A program made the position numbers and the translations under genes. From contig NZ_DATCTU010000127.1 of NCBI RefSeq assembly GCF_036567765.1, positions 1-64,000 of the forward strand: a stretch of DNA of 64,000 nt. Reading direction: 5' to 3'. The notes under the pieces are model-generated. The model was not told where the DNA came from. It did not search any database and saw only the letters and a list, made by a program, of their open reading frames with translations. How positions within the stretch are numbered: the stretch's first letter is position 1; every line of letters begins with the position of its first letter. This DNA comes from Pseudobacteroides sp. (GTDB taxonomy: Bacteria; Bacillota; Clostridia; Acetivibrionales; DSM-2933). Shown piece by piece: positions 1 through 8,396 of this stretch.

Positions 1-130
1 TAAGATTTCCTTCCATTCCGGGGCACCTCCAGATTTATTCGCTGAGTTCAGTCGCTCGCATATAGGTGGCTTCTTAGTGCCGACGATACTTAGACGGTCG
101 CGTCTTGGTAAAATAGGTAGTCGCCAGATT
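1..130 (+). rRNA. 5S rRNA, 3' part, with aberrant middle
   Basis: The 3' part from about 70 to 129 matches the conserved second half of clostridial 5S rRNA: the GGCTTCTTA strand of helix II, the loop-E region GTGCCGACGATACTT, the GGTAAAATAGGTAGTCGCC block and the 3' strand ending in GTCGCCAGAT. The opening bases TAAGA and CCTTCCATTCCG fit helix II and loop C of the 5' half; the real 5' end lies before the window. Between CCATTCCG and GGCTTCTTA there are about 48 bases where a normal 5S has about 15. A strong terminator follows directly, as expected at the end of an rRNA operon. Identification is by remembered consensus, not alignment. Confidence 0.6.
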
Positions 131-135
131 TATAT

Positions 136-169
136 CAGAGCCTTATGCCAAAAGCATAAGGCTCTGTTT
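136..169 (+). terminator. Rho-independent terminator after 5S rRNA
   Basis: A perfect 13-bp stem (CAGAGCCTTATGC with GCATAAGGCTCTG), a 5-base loop and a short T run lie a few bases after the 5S 3' end. It most likely ends the rRNA operon transcript. Confidence 0.85.
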
Positions 170-306
170 GCGTTACAGCAAAAAAATATAAATAATTTTG
201 GCAAATATTAAAAACCAAGTATTCAATTTCATAAAAATAAATAGTATAATAATTATGTAAATTTAATATAGCACCTATAATACTCTATTCATGAGGGGGA
301 TTAATA

Positions 307-960
307 ATGAGATTAATTAACGGTCTTGCCTATCGTTGTTCAAACATGTTGATGAATCAGCTAAAAGAAAATCATGAAAAGAGAAGAGTATATTATTACG
401 GCTTTATAATAGTTTTTGGGGCAATTTTAAAGGGATTGATTATTTTTTCCGTTTCATTTCTCTTAGGTGTATTACTACCCACATTATTTATTGTATTAAT
501 GTTTGGTTCGGTAAGAATGATTATCGGTGGGAGTCATCTGGACAAATACTGGAGGTGCATATTCACATCAATGTCATTTTTTATTCTTATAAGTTTAGCG
601 TCAAAATACTCATTGAATTATTGGAATAGTGCAAGTATTGCTGTTTTTGTTGCAGTAACCTTTATAATTGCACTTTCAGGGATATTGAAATGGGCACCTT
701 CAGACTCGCCAAACAGGCCTATAACCAATGAAATAGAAAAAAAGAGATTTAGAACGCTATCTATTTTATATTCTTTTCTATGGGTTATCTTAATTTCATG
801 TGTACTTATTTTAAATATTACCGGGAGACTTTCAGATTCATCCAAGATATATATCATTGCTGCATGTTTTACCTTCCTACTTGCTATTTTTGCTATAAGC
901 CCAGCCGGATACAAATTCTTTAGATTTGTAAGCGGTAAAAAAGCTAAAGTTAAACTTTAG
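307..960 (+). CDS. agrB: AgrB-like accessory gene regulator, membrane peptide endopeptidase
   Basis: AgrB family proteins are polytopic membrane cysteine endopeptidases that process AgrD into a cyclic thiolactone or lactone autoinducing peptide. The 217-aa product has the family signature around residues 69-81: GGSH with the catalytic His, then Cys seven residues later (GGSHLDKYWRC). It also has the WAPSDSPNRP motif after the middle membrane segments, and five or six hydrophobic helices. The start has a good ribosome site (GAGGGGGATTAATA before ATG). I searched both flanks and found no AgrD-type short ORF and no agrC/agrA, so this looks like an orphan AgrB. Its substrate may be encoded elsewhere, or it may process another peptide. 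Confidence 0.87.
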   Translation: MRLINGLAYRCSNMLMNQLKENHEKRRVYYYGFIIVFGAILKGLIIFSVSFLLGVLLPTLFIVLMFGSVRMIIGGSHLDKYWRCIFTSMSFFILISLASKYSLNYWNSASIAVFVAVTFIIALSGILKWAPSDSPNRPITNEIEKKRFRTLSILYSFLWVILISCVLILNITGRLSDSSKIYIIAACFTFLLAIFAISPAGYKFFRFVSGKKAKVKL

Positions 961-1095
961 TATAAATTTATGGTGTAAATTTATTTATCCCATTGTTTGT
1001 GTTGATTATCCATAATTGTTTCTTTACAAATAGACGTTATAGTATTAAAATAAACTAAGAATGTGTAAGCTTGTAAATTTAAAAAACCTTTTTTA

Positions 1096-1180
1096 TGTCT
1101 AGTGAATTTTGGTGTATCCTAAACCAGGATTTCTTAAGACAGCAACCAAGGTTGCAAAATCGCAAGTGATTTTGTTCTTA
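1096..1180 (+). repeat. dispersed intergenic repeat, copy A
   Basis: This copy starts TGTCTAGTGAATTTTGGTG, passes a short inverted-repeat centre, and continues with GACAGCAACCAAGGTTGCAA and AATCGCAAGTGATTTTGTTC. The same modules in the same order occur at 10504-10620, in shortened form at 22308-22355, and on the other strand at 49736-49795. It is non-coding. Confidence 0.65.
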
Positions 1181-1207
1181 GAGTAAAAAGGATTTTCTAT
1201 TTAAGAT

Positions 1208-1279
1208 TACTTCACACATTTCGCAAGAGATTAGGCTTTAAGACCAGCCATGCGAAATTGATTTGTGAAGTTATTTGTT
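1208..1279. repeat. imperfect inverted repeat
   Basis: ATTACTTCACACATTTCGCA on the left pairs imperfectly with TGCGAAATTGATTTGTGAAG on the right across about 25 bases. It can form a long hairpin in the nadA leader or be a small mobile palindromic element. There is no T run, so it is probably not a terminator. Confidence 0.5.
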
Positions 1280-1393
1280 TAAGCTGATTTTCTTACTTTT
1301 AACATAAACTTGTGTAAGCTCGTTAAAAGTTTAGCAATATTCATATATCAATAATATTAATTTATGTATAAAAGAGTTGGGGTAGAGACAAAA

Positions 1394-2305
1394 ATGGATA
1401 AGAATGACTTAAAGAAAAGAATAATTGAGCTAAAAGAAAAAAGAAATGCTGTTATTGTTGCACATAATTATCAGGTTGACGAGGTGCAGGAGATAGCAGA
1501 TATCGTGGGTGATTCATTTGCACTGAGTAAGTATTGTGCATCTGTTAATAAAGATGTCATTGTATTTTGTGGGGTACACTTTATGGCGGAAAGTGCCAAA
1601 ATTCTAAGCCCCGAAAAAACAGTGCTTCTTCCGGAGATTGATGCTGGCTGTCCTATGGCTGACATGGTTACGGCAGAAGGATTGATTGAGGTGAAAAAGA
1701 AGCACCCTGATGCAGTAGTTGTTTGTTATATCAATTCCTCTGCGGAAGTTAAGGCAGAGAGTGATATATGCTGTACCTCTTCCAATGCAGTTGATATCAT
1801 TAAAAAAATAAAGGAAAAGGATATTATATTTGCACCGGACCAAAACCTGGCCAACTTTGTAGCAAAGCAAGTTCCTGAAAAAAATATTATACCATGGAAG
1901 GGTTTTTGTATTACACATCATAAAATAAAGGCTGATGATGTAGTTAAAATAAAAGAGCTTCACAAAGACAGTCTTTTGCTTGTTCATCCCGAGTGCAAAC
2001 CGGAAATTGTTGAGTTGGCGGATTTTGCAGGAAGTACCAAGCAAATAATAGATTATGCTACCGAATCAAAGCATACTAAGTTTATAATTGGAACGGAAAT
2101 GGGGGTTTTATATAAGCTTAAAAAGCAAAACCCCGAAAAAACATTTTATCTTATGTCCCAAGGGTTGATTTGCCCAAACATGAAGAAAACTTCGCTTTTA
2201 AGTGTGTATAATTCGCTTAATGAAATGAAGTATGAGATTAATGTTTCTGAAGATATAAGAGTAAGGGCTATAAATTCTCTTGATAGGATGCTTGAATTAA
2301 GCTAA
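1394..2305 (+). CDS. nadA: quinolinate synthase NadA
   Basis: NadA condenses iminoaspartate with dihydroxyacetone phosphate to quinolinate, the second step of de novo NAD synthesis; it is a cytosolic [4Fe-4S] enzyme. Visible signatures are AHNYQVDEVQEIAD, GDSFALSK, CGVHFMAESAKIL, FAPDQNLA, HPECKPEIV and CPNMKKTSL; the Cys residues in CGVHF, HPEC and CPNM are the expected three cluster ligands. The longest frame opens at 1364, but that ATG has no ribosome site. I prefer ATG 1394, giving MDKNDLKKRI and 303 aa, the family's usual length. It is the first gene of nadA-nadB-nadC. Confidence 0.96.
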   Translation: MDKNDLKKRIIELKEKRNAVIVAHNYQVDEVQEIADIVGDSFALSKYCASVNKDVIVFCGVHFMAESAKILSPEKTVLLPEIDAGCPMADMVTAEGLIEVKKKHPDAVVVCYINSSAEVKAESDICCTSSNAVDIIKKIKEKDIIFAPDQNLANFVAKQVPEKNIIPWKGFCITHHKIKADDVVKIKELHKDSLLLVHPECKPEIVELADFAGSTKQIIDYATESKHTKFIIGTEMGVLYKLKKQNPEKTFYLMSQGLICPNMKKTSLLSVYNSLNEMKYEINVSEDIRVRAINSLDRMLELS

Positions 2306-2326
2306 GGCATGAATGATAAATTAATT

Positions 2327-2350
2327 CCGCTTTTGAGCGGGTTATTTTTT
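2327..2350 (+). terminator. weak terminator-like hairpin between nadA and nadB
   Basis: CCGCT, a four-base loop and AGCGG are followed by GTTATTTTTT. The stem is only 5 bp with possible A-T extension, so it is at best a partial terminator that could lower nadB-nadC expression relative to nadA. Confidence 0.4.
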
Positions 2351-2394
2351 GATCATGACTAAAATTATTTTAAATTTATAAAGGGCTGATTTAA

Positions 2395-3999
2395 TTGAAT
2401 GATTTCAGATATTTGATAAACTTTGATTCTAACCAAATAGAAACAGAATACCATGATGTAATTATTATAGGTAGTGGAATAGCGGGTGTATATACAGCCC
2501 TTGAAATTCCAGAGGAATATGATGTTGCTATTGTGACAAAAGAAACTATCGATATAAGCAATTCAGTTCTTGCACAAGGCGGTATTGCTGTTTCACTTGA
2601 TAAGGAGGATTCTCCGGAACTTCACTTCAAGGACACAATTGTTGCAGGTGTAGGCCTGTGTGATGAAGAAAGCGTATGGGTTCTTGTGAAGGAAGCTGCA
2701 TCAAACATAGAGTGTATTTGTAAGTATGGAGTCAACTTTGATAAAAAGGGCGAGGATCTGGCACTAACAAGAGAGGGTGCCCACAGCAAAAACAGAATTA
2801 TTCATGCAGGTGATACAACAGGCAAGGAAGTCTGCGATAAGCTTATTGCCGAAGTTAGAACGCGTAGGAATGTTGTTATAAAAGAAAGGGCTTTTGCTAT
2901 TGACCTGGTTACAGAAAACAATGAGTGTAAGGGTATTTTGGTATTTGATGAGGATACAGGAGCCTTGAAATTGTTCTTATCTCATTTTGTTGTGTGTGCC
3001 ACAGGAGGGTTTGGTCAGATTTATAAGAACACCACTAACCCTGAGGTTGCTACAGGGGATGGCATTGCGATTGCTTATAGAGCAGGAGCGGAGCTTATGG
3101 ATATGGAGTTTATTCAATTTCACCCTACGGTTCTATATCATCCCGAAAATAAAAGTTTTCTCATATCTGAAGCTGTTAGAGGTGAAGGTGCTCTGCTTCT
3201 AAATAACAAGGGGCAAAGGTTCATGCCTGGCTACCATGAATTATGTGAATTAGCACCAAGGGATATTGTTTCAAGGGCAATTTTTGAGGAAATGCGGAAA
3301 ACCAATTCTACCAATGTGTATCTTGATATTTCATTTAAGGACAAAGAATATCTTGAGAGTCGTTTCCCAAATATTTTAAGGACATGTCTTAGCTATGGGA
3401 TAGATATAACTAAAGATACAATTCCTGTATCCCCTGCAGAGCATTACTGTATGGGAGGTATTAGAACAGACGTATTTGGAAGGACCAACATAAAAGGGTT
3501 TTATTCATGTGGTGAGGCTGCTTGTACCGGTATACACGGTGCGAATCGCTTAGCAAGCAATTCACTGCTTGAAGGACTGGTATTCGGTCATAAAATTAGC
3601 GATCTTGTGAAGGAAAAATTAAAGGCTAAGGGAAGAAGAGCAGTCAATATATCGATAAGTTATTCCAGTGATAGGAAAAAAATCCAATTGGATAAAAAAG
3701 AAATAAAGAATAATATCCAGGAAATTATGACTAAGTATGTGGGTATTATTAGGGACGAACAAGGGCTTTTGCATGCATCCAACGTTATGAACGGCTACTA
3801 TGATATGATAAAAAATATGGAGTATTCTGCAATTGAGGATTTTGAACTACACAATATAGTTCTTTTATCAAAGCTGGTTATTGAATCGGCTTTGGAAAGA
3901 AGGGAAAGCAGAGGAGCACATTTTAGGTCTGACTATAGTAAAACGGATAATGAAAATTGGCAAAAGAACATAATAAAAAAGATTAATTCTAATATTTGA
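2395..3999 (+). CDS. nadB: L-aspartate oxidase NadB
   Basis: NadB is the FAD enzyme oxidising L-aspartate to iminoaspartate, which NadA uses immediately. The 534-aa product has the N-terminal dinucleotide-binding motif GSGIAGVYTALE near residues 27-38. It also has NSVLAQGGIAVSL, REGAHSKNRIIHAGD, CATGGFGQIYKNTTNP, EFIQFHPT, RGEGALLLN, and the C-terminal GEAACTGIHGANRLASNSLL, all typical of the NadB/SdhA flavoprotein family. The start is TTG at 2395 with AAGGG about eight bases before it; there is no in-frame ATG that would keep the flavin motif. It lies 89 bases after nadA and 27 before nadC. Confidence 0.96.
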   Translation: MNDFRYLINFDSNQIETEYHDVIIIGSGIAGVYTALEIPEEYDVAIVTKETIDISNSVLAQGGIAVSLDKEDSPELHFKDTIVAGVGLCDEESVWVLVKEAASNIECICKYGVNFDKKGEDLALTREGAHSKNRIIHAGDTTGKEVCDKLIAEVRTRRNVVIKERAFAIDLVTENNECKGILVFDEDTGALKLFLSHFVVCATGGFGQIYKNTTNPEVATGDGIAIAYRAGAELMDMEFIQFHPTVLYHPENKSFLISEAVRGEGALLLNNKGQRFMPGYHELCELAPRDIVSRAIFEEMRKTNSTNVYLDISFKDKEYLESRFPNILRTCLSYGIDITKDTIPVSPAEHYCMGGIRTDVFGRTNIKGFYSCGEAACTGIHGANRLASNSLLEGLVFGHKISDLVKEKLKAKGRRAVNISISYSSDRKKIQLDKKEIKNNIQEIMTKYVGIIRDEQGLLHASNVMNGYYDMIKNMEYSAIEDFELHNIVLLSKLVIESALERRESRGAHFRSDYSKTDNENWQKNIIKKINSNI

Positions 4000-4026
4000 T
4001 TTAGTTTACGTATGGAGAGTGGTTAA

Positions 4027-4860
4027 ATGTTAAACAGGTTTGAACTTGATGAGTTTATAAAGGCAGCTTTGAAGGAGGATATTGCATTAGGTGATATAAC
4101 TACCGACAGTCTTATTGAACAAAGCTCTGTTTCCAATGCGGTTTATATAGCAAAAGATGATGGTATAGTTGCGGGATTATTTGTATCTGAAAGAGTCTTT
4201 AAGATTCTAGATGAAGGGATTGAGTTTGTAAGAAAGGTCAATGACGGAGAGCGGGTCAAAAAGGGGGATATAATAGCCGAAATAAGAGGGAATACATCAG
4301 CATTATTAAAAGCTGAAAGGACCTCTTTAAACTACTTACAGCATCTTTCAGGCATAGCGACCAAGACCGATACGTTTGCGGAGAGATTAAAGGGTCTTAA
4401 GACCAAGGTTGTGGATACAAGAAAGACTACACCAGGCTTAAGAGCACTGGAGAAGTATGCTGTTAAAATGGGAGGCGGTTCAAATCATAGATTTTGCCTT
4501 TCTGACGGTGTTCTTATAAAGGATAATCACATAAAAGCAGCAGGAGGGATAAAAGCTGCTATAGAAAAAGTACGGGCAAATATTCCCCACACTATTAAAA
4601 TTGAGGTTGAAACTGAATCAATTGAACAGGTTCAGGAAGCTCTTGCGGCAAAAGCGGACATTATAATGCTTGATAATATGAGTCTTGATGAGATGAAGAA
4701 TGCTGTAAATCTGATTGATGGAAGGGCGGCTGTCGAGGCATCAGGTAATGTTAATTTGGAGTCTATTCGTAAAATAGCTGAAACAGGTGTAGATATAATA
4801 TCAGTGGGTGAACTGACCCATACGGTTAAGGCTTTTGATATTTCAATGAGATTTGTTTAA
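4027..4860 (+). CDS. nadC: nicotinate-nucleotide pyrophosphorylase (carboxylating) NadC
   Basis: NadC converts quinolinate and PRPP to nicotinate mononucleotide, CO2 and pyrophosphate, completing the de novo pathway opened by nadB and nadA upstream. The 277-aa product shows the family landmarks in order: EDIALGDITTDSL, AERTSLNYLQHLSGIAT, VDTRKTTPGLRALEKYAV with GGGSNHRF, DGVLIKDNH, EVETESIEQ, IMLDNM, and the C-terminal EASGNVN and ISVGELTHTV. Length and architecture are normal. It is the last gene of the operon; I see no convincing terminator after it. Confidence 0.96.
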   Translation: MLNRFELDEFIKAALKEDIALGDITTDSLIEQSSVSNAVYIAKDDGIVAGLFVSERVFKILDEGIEFVRKVNDGERVKKGDIIAEIRGNTSALLKAERTSLNYLQHLSGIATKTDTFAERLKGLKTKVVDTRKTTPGLRALEKYAVKMGGGSNHRFCLSDGVLIKDNHIKAAGGIKAAIEKVRANIPHTIKIEVETESIEQVQEALAAKADIIMLDNMSLDEMKNAVNLIDGRAAVEASGNVNLESIRKIAETGVDIISVGELTHTVKAFDISMRFV

Positions 4861-5273
4861 AAGAAATAAATATATTTTAAATTTATAAGACGCTCTAGGC
4901 ATATTTTTAAAAGTTTGGGGTGCTCTTATTTTTTTAGCCAAGGATATTATGTATGTTCTAAATGCAATTTTCTTTAAACAACATCAATCTTCTAAAACTA
5001 AATAATGACCATATTTATATTTAATGGTTTATCAAGGGCACATCCGTCTTCTTATTGCCTAATTTTAATATGTATATAATATAATATTTTCACTATCAAT
5101 ATCCATTAAAATAAAACTAAAAAGCTAAACATATATTTCACAAATCTAGAATATATGTTCTGTTTTAAAAAAATACTTGACACAAATAAAAAACCCCTGT
5201 TATAATATATATTTTTTTGACAAGGAACATTACTTATGATATAATTGTATCAAACAGAAGATGAGGTGATTAA
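4861..5273. other. AT-rich intergenic region upstream of veg
   Basis: No coding frame is visible. The right end carries a good vegetative promoter for veg. In Bacillus this position is occupied by yabG; here only non-coding AT-rich sequence remains, while a YabG-like fragment lies at 14131-14361. Confidence 0.55.
5177..5206 (+). promoter_or_regulatory. sigma-A type promoter of veg
   Basis: TTGACA at 5177-5182 and TATAAT at 5201-5206 are separated by 18 bases. Both hexamers are perfect consensus, fitting the very strong vegetative promoter known for veg in Bacillus. Confidence 0.85.
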
Positions 5274-5540
5274 ATGATTGAGAAGGGTGATTTGTTTCAG
5301 ATTAAGAGGGATATTGAAACCTGCATAGGCGAAAAAGTTCAGTTAAAAGCAAACAAAGGCAGAAAAAAGACGTTTATAAGAGAAGGCGTACTTGAAAACA
5401 CCTATTCCAGCATCTTCATAGTAAAGTTTGAGAATGAATACGAAGCTACCAGAAGAGTATCATACAGTTACACAGATATACTAACTAAGGCAGTAGAATT
5501 GGTAGTTTGTAAGGACAACAAGAGAATTCAAGTCAGCTGA
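5274..5540 (+). CDS. veg: Veg family protein
   Basis: This 88-aa protein matches the Veg (DUF1021) family: the N-terminal half has the DIETCIGEKVQLKANKGRKK stretch, followed by EGVLENTYSSIFIVKF and the RRVSYSYTDILT ending. In Bacillus subtilis Veg stimulates biofilm genes, and it is small, basic and highly expressed. The gene has a consensus promoter at 5177 and a terminator at 5575, so it is monocistronic. Its place just before sipL and ispE is conserved in related genomes, as far as I recall. Confidence 0.93.
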   Translation: MIEKGDLFQIKRDIETCIGEKVQLKANKGRKKTFIREGVLENTYSSIFIVKFENEYEATRRVSYSYTDILTKAVELVVCKDNKRIQVS

Positions 5541-5574
5541 TGTTGCTATAGGGATTTAAATAATTGCAATTACT

Positions 5575-5626
5575 TTTCAAGATTATAAAAAGGTCGGATT
5601 AATCCGACCTTTTTATAATCTTGAAA
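5575..5626. terminator. 52-nt perfect palindrome, terminator after veg
   Basis: A perfect inverted repeat of 26 bases per arm is centred between 5600 and 5601. Its core is GGTCGGATTAATCCGACC, flanked by A5 and T5 tracts, so it can terminate transcription in either direction. It most likely ends the veg transcript. Confidence 0.85.
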
Positions 5627-5788
5627 TATAATGTTTTGACTAAGTTTGATACAAAATAATAATCAAAATTTCTAACAGCTTATCATATATTCTCAAAATC
5701 CTTAATATACATTAATCAAGAATGACTAAAATTAAACTACCGCTATAGATTTTGTTATTATATATTAAGTTTTGAGGAGGATTGAACT

Positions 5789-7363
5789 ATGTCTCTTGAT
5801 GCTGTAAAGGAATCTTTTAGGGTTATTGATTCAGTTAGCGAAGAATCGATACAAACGGTTGTTGAAAACGATGTGATAGTACCCGATGTCAAACCCGACA
5901 TTATGAGAATTTTGCTGTTAGACGGTGAAATTGCCATAAGCAGTACGGATATATCAAACGATAGGATAAGTATTTCCGGAAACATAAAGTACAAGATACT
6001 GTATATTTCGGATGATGAGAACTCAAGTATAAAAAGCATTAATACCAATGCCCCCTTTTACTCAGATGTAAATATGTCAAACGTTAGAGCCGGTATGATA
6101 CCGGTAGTAAAGGGTGATATTGAGCATATTGAATACAATCTTTTAAACGGCAGAAAAGCTAACTTGAAAGCAATTATAAAAATAGATGTAAAGCTCCTTA
6201 ATGAAGCTGATAAAGAAGTAATATGCGATCTTAAAGGGTATGAAGACATACAGGTTTTAAAGGAGAATGTGAATTTAAATAATTATATAGGGCAAAACAA
6301 AGCGGATATTTTGGTTGAAGACAGTCTTGAAGTTCCATCAGGAAAACCAGCTATAAAGGAAATCTTGAGGAATGATGTTAAGATAATTAACAAGGATTAT
6401 AAGATATCTGACAATAAGATAAATGTAAAGGGAGAACTTAATATCTCCACCTTATATATTGCAGATGATGAACAGGGAAGCTTTCAGTCAATGGAGCATG
6501 AGATCCCCTTCTCCAAATCCATTGATATGGAAGGTGCAGGAGAAAATTCGAATTGTTATTTGGATTATAACGTACTTGATTACAGATTTGAGGCAGGAGA
6601 AGACAGTGACGGTGAGCTGAGGTATCTAAACGGTGAAGTATCATTAGAAGTTAACGGCCGCTGCTATGACAAAAAATGCTTGTCTGTTATTTCAGATGCA
6701 TATACACCGCAAACTATTATTGAATTCGAAAGGGAAGATTTGATAGTTGAAGATGCTGCAATGGAAAATAAAAGCCAGATTATTTTAAAGGACACGATAG
6801 CTATTAATGAGGATAGCCCCGATATTCAAGAAGTATTTAATGTCATGTGCAGTCCAATCCTTAGCGAGTTCAAACTTTTCGAAGATAAGGCAGTTGTAGA
6901 AGGGTATATAAGGGTTAACCTGCTTTACTTATCAAATAATGCCGATGATCCTGTATCTTGCTTCCAACAGGAAGTGCCTTTCAGACAAAATATTGATATG
7001 AAAGGCATAAAGCCTGACATGAAATGTGATGTGACAATGGATATTGAGCACTATAACTATAGTGTTGTGTCAGTGAGCGAAGTGGAAATAAGGTTGGCTA
7101 TAGGTCTTAATATATTAGGCTTAAATAAGCAAACAGTTCCCTTCATGGTTTCTGCTTCAGAAAAGAGCGTTGAGGACATTAAGAGAAACCGTAGACCCAG
7201 TATGACAATTTATTATACACAGCAGGGTGATAACCTCTGGAAAATTGCAAAAAGGTATTTCACAACAATAGAGGAGATAAGGAAGTTTAATAATATTAGT
7301 GACAAGGATGGATTATTGCCGGGACAGCAGATAATTATTCCCCAAAAAATAGTTTGCAGCTAA
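5789..7363 (+). CDS. sipL: spore morphogenesis protein SipL (SPOCS + LysM)
   Basis: The 524-aa protein has repeated SPOCS (DUF3794) modules over residues 1-460, recognisable by recurring VDxVKPDI-like and SFxxSIDMEG segments. A C-terminal LysM domain follows at about residues 474-520 (TQQGDNLWKIAKRY to LLPGQQIIIP). This order and length match SipL of Clostridioides difficile, the functional counterpart of SpoVID that joins SpoIVA to the developing forespore coat. ATG 5789 has a strong AGGAGG site. A terminator-like hairpin follows at 7398. Sporulation-specific expression is expected from the family; I could not fix a sigma-E promoter. Confidence 0.9.
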   Translation: MSLDAVKESFRVIDSVSEESIQTVVENDVIVPDVKPDIMRILLLDGEIAISSTDISNDRISISGNIKYKILYISDDENSSIKSINTNAPFYSDVNMSNVRAGMIPVVKGDIEHIEYNLLNGRKANLKAIIKIDVKLLNEADKEVICDLKGYEDIQVLKENVNLNNYIGQNKADILVEDSLEVPSGKPAIKEILRNDVKIINKDYKISDNKINVKGELNISTLYIADDEQGSFQSMEHEIPFSKSIDMEGAGENSNCYLDYNVLDYRFEAGEDSDGELRYLNGEVSLEVNGRCYDKKCLSVISDAYTPQTIIEFEREDLIVEDAAMENKSQIILKDTIAINEDSPDIQEVFNVMCSPILSEFKLFEDKAVVEGYIRVNLLYLSNNADDPVSCFQQEVPFRQNIDMKGIKPDMKCDVTMDIEHYNYSVVSVSEVEIRLAIGLNILGLNKQTVPFMVSASEKSVEDIKRNRRPSMTIYYTQQGDNLWKIAKRYFTTIEEIRKFNNISDKDGLLPGQQIIIPQKIVCS

Positions 7364-7397
7364 ATAAAAACAAAAATTTATATGTAAGTATAACACG

Positions 7398-7429
7398 AGT
7401 GTCTGAATATATTGAATCAGGCACTTTTT
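7398..7429 (+). terminator. terminator after sipL
   Basis: AGTGTCTGA pairs with TCAGGCACT (one G-U) around a 10-base loop and runs into TTTTT. It is placed 35 bases after the sipL stop. Confidence 0.7.
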
Positions 7430-7528
7430 GTTGAAAAGGAAATGTATATTGTATATAATAATATATGTTTGTTAAATTTATATTAACTGATTTACATTAA
7501 AAGCTAATAATTTTTTATTGAGGTTAAA

Positions 7529-8395
7529 ATGGACAAAGTTGAGCATAAAGCCCGAGCAAAGATTAATTTGTCTCTTGATGTTTTAAGACGAAGAGAAGAC
7601 GGATATCATGATCTGAGGATGATTATGCAGACCCTTGAGCTGCATGATCTGGTATGTATTGAGAAGACTGGAAGGCTGATAGAGATTGAGTGCGAAAGTG
7701 CTTACATACCTGAAGGTGAAGGCAATATTGCATATAGAGCCGCCAAGCTTATCATGGATGAGTATGGCGTAAAAAGCGGTGTTAAAATTAATATAAAGAA
7801 AAATATTCCTGTTGCAGCAGGACTTGCAGGAGGTAGTACAGACGCTGCCGCTGTTTTAAAGGGCATCAATAATTTATTTGAGCTGGGGATACAAATAGAT
7901 GAACTTGCCAGAATAGGCAAAAAAATTGGTGCCGATGTTCCTTATTGCTTATACGGAGGAACAATGCTTGCTGAAGGTATCGGAGATGTTTTGACAAGGC
8001 TTTCGCCTTTGGACGGGTTGCACATTATTTTGGTAAAACCTAAAATTGGTGTGTCAACAGCCTATGTATATAACAATTTAATGCTTGATAAGGTTGAAAA
8101 TAGGCCTGATACGGAGCTTATTATGGAAGCTGTAAAGAATAAAAACTTAAAGGTCCTAGCAGCAAATATGAGAAATGTATTGGAGACAGTTACAGAAGTC
8201 AAATATAATATAATCTCAGAAATAAAAGAAAAGCTTATAAATAAAGGTGCGGCAGGCAGTATGATGAGCGGAAGCGGACCCACTGTGTTCGGCATATTTG
8301 AGAGCAAGGCAAACGCACAAGAGGCCTTTGATTCTATGAAGAGTACCAGATGGGATTGCTTTCTCACACAAACAATTAACGAGGAGATGCTTTGA
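7529..8395 (+). CDS. ispE: 4-diphosphocytidyl-2-C-methyl-D-erythritol kinase IspE
   Basis: IspE phosphorylates CDP-methylerythritol in the MEP isoprenoid pathway and belongs to the GHMP kinase family. Diagnostic stretches are KARAKINLSLDVLRRREDGYH at the N-terminus, the ATP-binding PVAAGLAGGSTDAAAVL near residue 95, GADVPYCLYGGTMLAEG, and the C-terminal GSMMSGSGPTVFGIF. The length of 288 aa is normal. The stop codon is separated by one base from the ATG of the GntR gene that follows, so the two are probably translationally coupled. Confidence 0.96.
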   Translation: MDKVEHKARAKINLSLDVLRRREDGYHDLRMIMQTLELHDLVCIEKTGRLIEIECESAYIPEGEGNIAYRAAKLIMDEYGVKSGVKINIKKNIPVAAGLAGGSTDAAAVLKGINNLFELGIQIDELARIGKKIGADVPYCLYGGTMLAEGIGDVLTRLSPLDGLHIILVKPKIGVSTAYVYNNLMLDKVENRPDTELIMEAVKNKNLKVLAANMRNVLETVTEVKYNIISEIKEKLINKGAAGSMMSGSGPTVFGIFESKANAQEAFDSMKSTRWDCFLTQTINEEML

Positions 8396-8396
8396 T

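Larger units (their letters stand above)
961..1393. other. intergenic region with dispersed repeat and an inverted repeat
   Basis: No plausible gene lies in these roughly 430 bases. The stretch holds one copy of a dispersed repeat (1096-1180) and an imperfect inverted repeat (about 1208-1279). The nadA promoter must be in here, but I cannot place it with confidence. Confidence 0.6.

Noticed and set aside
2..212. Open reading frame across the first 210 bases
   Set aside because: It runs through the 5S rRNA match and the terminator hairpin; the RNA explanation is better.
961..1360. Possible AgrD gene after agrB
   Set aside because: No short ORF with start, ribosome site and AgrD-like pattern; the region is repeats.
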